A DNA stretch of 64,000 nt from Micavibrio_C sp046294845. Lineage in GTDB: Bacteria; Pseudomonadota; Alphaproteobacteria; Micavibrionales; Micavibrionaceae. The notes beneath the pieces were generated by a model, which saw only the letters and a program-made list of their open reading frames with translations, had not been told where the DNA came from and searched no databases. Shown here one piece after another: positions 62,486-64,000 of the stretch; position 1 is the stretch's first letter, and each line of letters starts with the position of its first letter. The position numbers and the translations under genes are program-made. The DNA is taken from the NCBI GenBank assembly GCA_046294845.1, contig JBKBNU010000001.1:1426001-1490000 (forward strand). The letters run 5' to 3'.

Positions 62486-63796
62486 CTATACCGCCAGCGC
62501 AGGTTTGACAGTCCGGAAGGTGCTGTTATTGGCAGCATTCATGGCGTGCGGCGGATCATAGGTGATCCCCTTGAAGGCTGCAATATTTCTCCAGAAGTCT
62601 TTGATTTTATGAGATATTTTGTCTTCCCAGTGCGGACCCTGGAAGACGTCGTAGTGACCGGCCCCTTGCGCCAGATGATAATCCTTCAGATGCGGGGCAA
62701 TTCCTGTGCATAGATCGTGGGCGACTTTTGTCTGACCGGCGGCAGCGATGTTATCGGCGGAACCCTCGATGACCATCAGTCCTGTGTCTTTAATCTTCGA
62801 TACATCGGCATGGCGGTTGCGGGAATAAAGTGTGTTACGGGCAACACGGTGTTCCAGAAAAACACGTTCTATCATTTCCAGATAATAGGGTGCGTCGGCA
62901 TCAAGCTTATGCCCCTGGCCACGGAATAATTCATCGACAACATGGAGAGGGGATTTGTGTTTCTTTTGCGGAGCTGCGGCCATCATACCCCAGGCCTGAA
63001 TAAACCCGGGGAAGACCTTGCGGCCTGCGCCGGCATAATGGGCAGGGACGCTGGCAATCAGGTTGTCACGGAACCATGCGATATCCCGCTGGCGTGAAAG
63101 TCTTGAAATCTCGGTTTCGTTGACCAGCGGATCAATTGGTCCGCACATCAGAGTCATGGAGAGAGGTTTACAGGGGTCATTCTGTGCTGCCATCAGGGCT
63201 GTTGTTGCCAGAACGGGGATGGTTGATTGGCTGATGCCGATCATATGGGTATCGGGGCCAATGGTCCTCAGGAAATCCTGCACATAGTCAAAATAGGTAT
63301 CAAGGTCAAAATTGCCTTCGGAAACAGGGATATCGCGGGCATCTTTCCATTCGGTGATGTAAACTTCCGCGTCAGGAAGCAGGTCACGAACCGTATTTTG
63401 AAACAGTGTTGCTCTGTGTCCCGATATAGGAGCAACCAATAACACCTTGGGAACATTTCTATTTTTAGTGTTTTTGTTGCCCTTATTCGGGTTGCAGGTG
63501 AAGCGCATCAGGCTGCAAAAGGGCTTGTCACTGACCAGTTCTTGCTCGACTTTATGTTTCAATCCCAGAATTTCTACATGATCGATCTTGAGGCGTGCTT
63601 CGGGATGTTCCCGAGAAAGATGCTCAAAGGTTTTGCCCGAAAGCTCCATCGTTTCTGAAAGAATGCGGTGCAGGGGTGAAAGTGATTTGACATTAAAGAG
63701 GTTGGCTAGCCCACCCGAAATATTCAGAGCTTGGGCCGCCGCATGGAAAACTGTACGTACACTTTGGGCTACAAGATCGTGAGCCTGATATATCAT
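62486..63796 (-). CDS. phaZ: Intracellular polyhydroxyalkanoate depolymerase-like protein
   Basis: A 436-residue alpha/beta hydrolase of the intracellular PHB depolymerase family, which mobilises stored PHA. The body matches: VLLVAPISGHRATLF oxyanion loop, EVYITEWKDARDIP, FDLDTYFDYVQDFLRTIG, SLTLMCGPIDP-like block, the late GSADNIAAAGQT (Asp) and QGAGHYDVFQG (His). The nucleophile position differs: the family has a Cys in VCQ, whereas here the strand reads GISQST, giving Ser at about 189. A serine nucleophile may work, or the enzyme may be altered. The ATG at 63796 is chosen; an upstream extension has no ribosome site. Confidence 0.85.
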   Translation of the reverse strand: MIYQAHDLVAQSVRTVFHAAAQALNISGGLANLFNVKSLSPLHRILSETMELSGKTFEHLSREHPEARLKIDHVEILGLKHKVEQELVSDKPFCSLMRFTCNPNKGNKNTKNRNVPKVLLVAPISGHRATLFQNTVRDLLPDAEVYITEWKDARDIPVSEGNFDLDTYFDYVQDFLRTIGPDTHMIGISQSTIPVLATTALMAAQNDPCKPLSMTLMCGPIDPLVNETEISRLSRQRDIAWFRDNLIASVPAHYAGAGRKVFPGFIQAWGMMAAAPQKKHKSPLHVVDELFRGQGHKLDADAPYYLEMIERVFLEHRVARNTLYSRNRHADVSKIKDTGLMVIEGSADNIAAAGQTKVAHDLCTGIAPHLKDYHLAQGAGHYDVFQGPHWEDKISHKIKDFWRNIAAFKGITYDPPHAMNAANNSTFRTVKPALAV

Positions 63797-63931
63797 CTGG
63801 TGTATGTGTCCCTGTCTTTTTGTTATTCTGTTTTTTAGAGATAGTAGATAATGCAGAGGCGGCGGTCTATGATCACATGTGCTGCGACGCACACACGCCA
63901 GAAGAAATGGGATTAAGGAAAAAGACGGGGA

Positions 63932-64000
63932 TGAGTGAGGAAAAGGAAAAGCTGTCGTTTGAAGAACGATTGGGCCCTATTGCCGGTCGTGTGGTTATTA
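63932..64000 (+). CDS. Start of an unknown gene, cut by the window edge
   Basis: The last 69 bases open a reading frame beginning MSEEKEKLSFEERLGPIAG, with a run of hydrophobic residues just starting. A GGGG tract lies just upstream and AAGGA 11 bases before; an ATG at 63908 is an alternative start in the same frame. Too little is present to name a family. It is divergent from phaZ with 135 bases between starts. Confidence 0.5.

Overview
The window looks like a chromosomal segment of an alphaproteobacterium. Evidence is a run of genes and neighbourhoods typical of that class: secA next to a parvulin-type isomerase and mutT; ftsE-ftsX followed by YdcF and PlsC-type genes and a DUF2125 protein; a small lipoprotein, lysA and a TIGR02302/DUF4175 giant protein; ubiG divergent from lysC; rodZ-ispG; prfA, prmC, a DUF4167 protein and clpB; gatCAB divergent from ruvX. 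Many secreted or unknown proteins, and the absence of several amino-acid genes from their usual places, suggest a Rhodospirillales- or Micavibrio-like lineage. That placement is inference. There is no rRNA operon, CRISPR array, transposase or prophage in the window.

Layout. 1-4.8 kb: start of secA, then PPIase, mutT, a methyltransferase, a chorismate mutase with a decayed prephenate-dehydratase/ACT tail, and a prephenate dehydrogenase. 4.7-9.3 kb: a minus-strand operon reading a secreted helical protein, ftsE, ftsX, YdcF-like, plsC-like, DUF2125. 9.4-14.7 kb: MJ0042 zinc-ribbon membrane protein, DUF4175 protein, lysA, LptM-like lipoprotein, divergent TlpA. 14.9-25.8 kb: pentapeptide-repeat protein, an AT-rich secreted unknown, HIG1-like protein, ubiG, lysC, rodZ, a cytosolic HEXXH protein, ispG, an unknown, and an 801-residue protein with features of the glutamine-synthetase/glutamate-cysteine-ligase fold. 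25.8-33.1 kb: prfA, prmC, DUF4167, clpB, and a ChaN/EreA-like protein. 33.1-43.9 kb: an accessory-rich stretch of unknowns, a MurC/Mpl-type ligase, NlpC/P60 and M17 peptidases, tRNA-Ser(GCT) with a duplicated and interrupted 3' half, and a metallophosphoesterase. 43.9-49.9 kb: Ohr, aldo/keto reductase, beta-carbonic anhydrase, two flavoproteins, rlmN. 50-55.5 kb: a phosphorelay cluster (hybrid kinase, lone receiver, HPt-receiver fusion). 55.5-60.9 kb: an eight-gene gatCAB operon carrying two secreted eight-cysteine paralogues. 61-64 kb: ruvX, a YgjP-type metalloprotease, a PHA depolymerase, and the start of an unknown gene.

The genes worth most attention are the eight-cysteine pair inside gatCAB, the tRNA-Ser 3' duplication split by tandem hairpins, the divergent phosphorelay cluster, the 801-residue ligase-like protein, the extra secreted gene heading ftsEX, and the coordinated absence of argJ, argH and a hisC-type aminotransferase from their usual neighbourhoods. 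All functional statements rest on reading motifs and gene order by eye; no database search was run.
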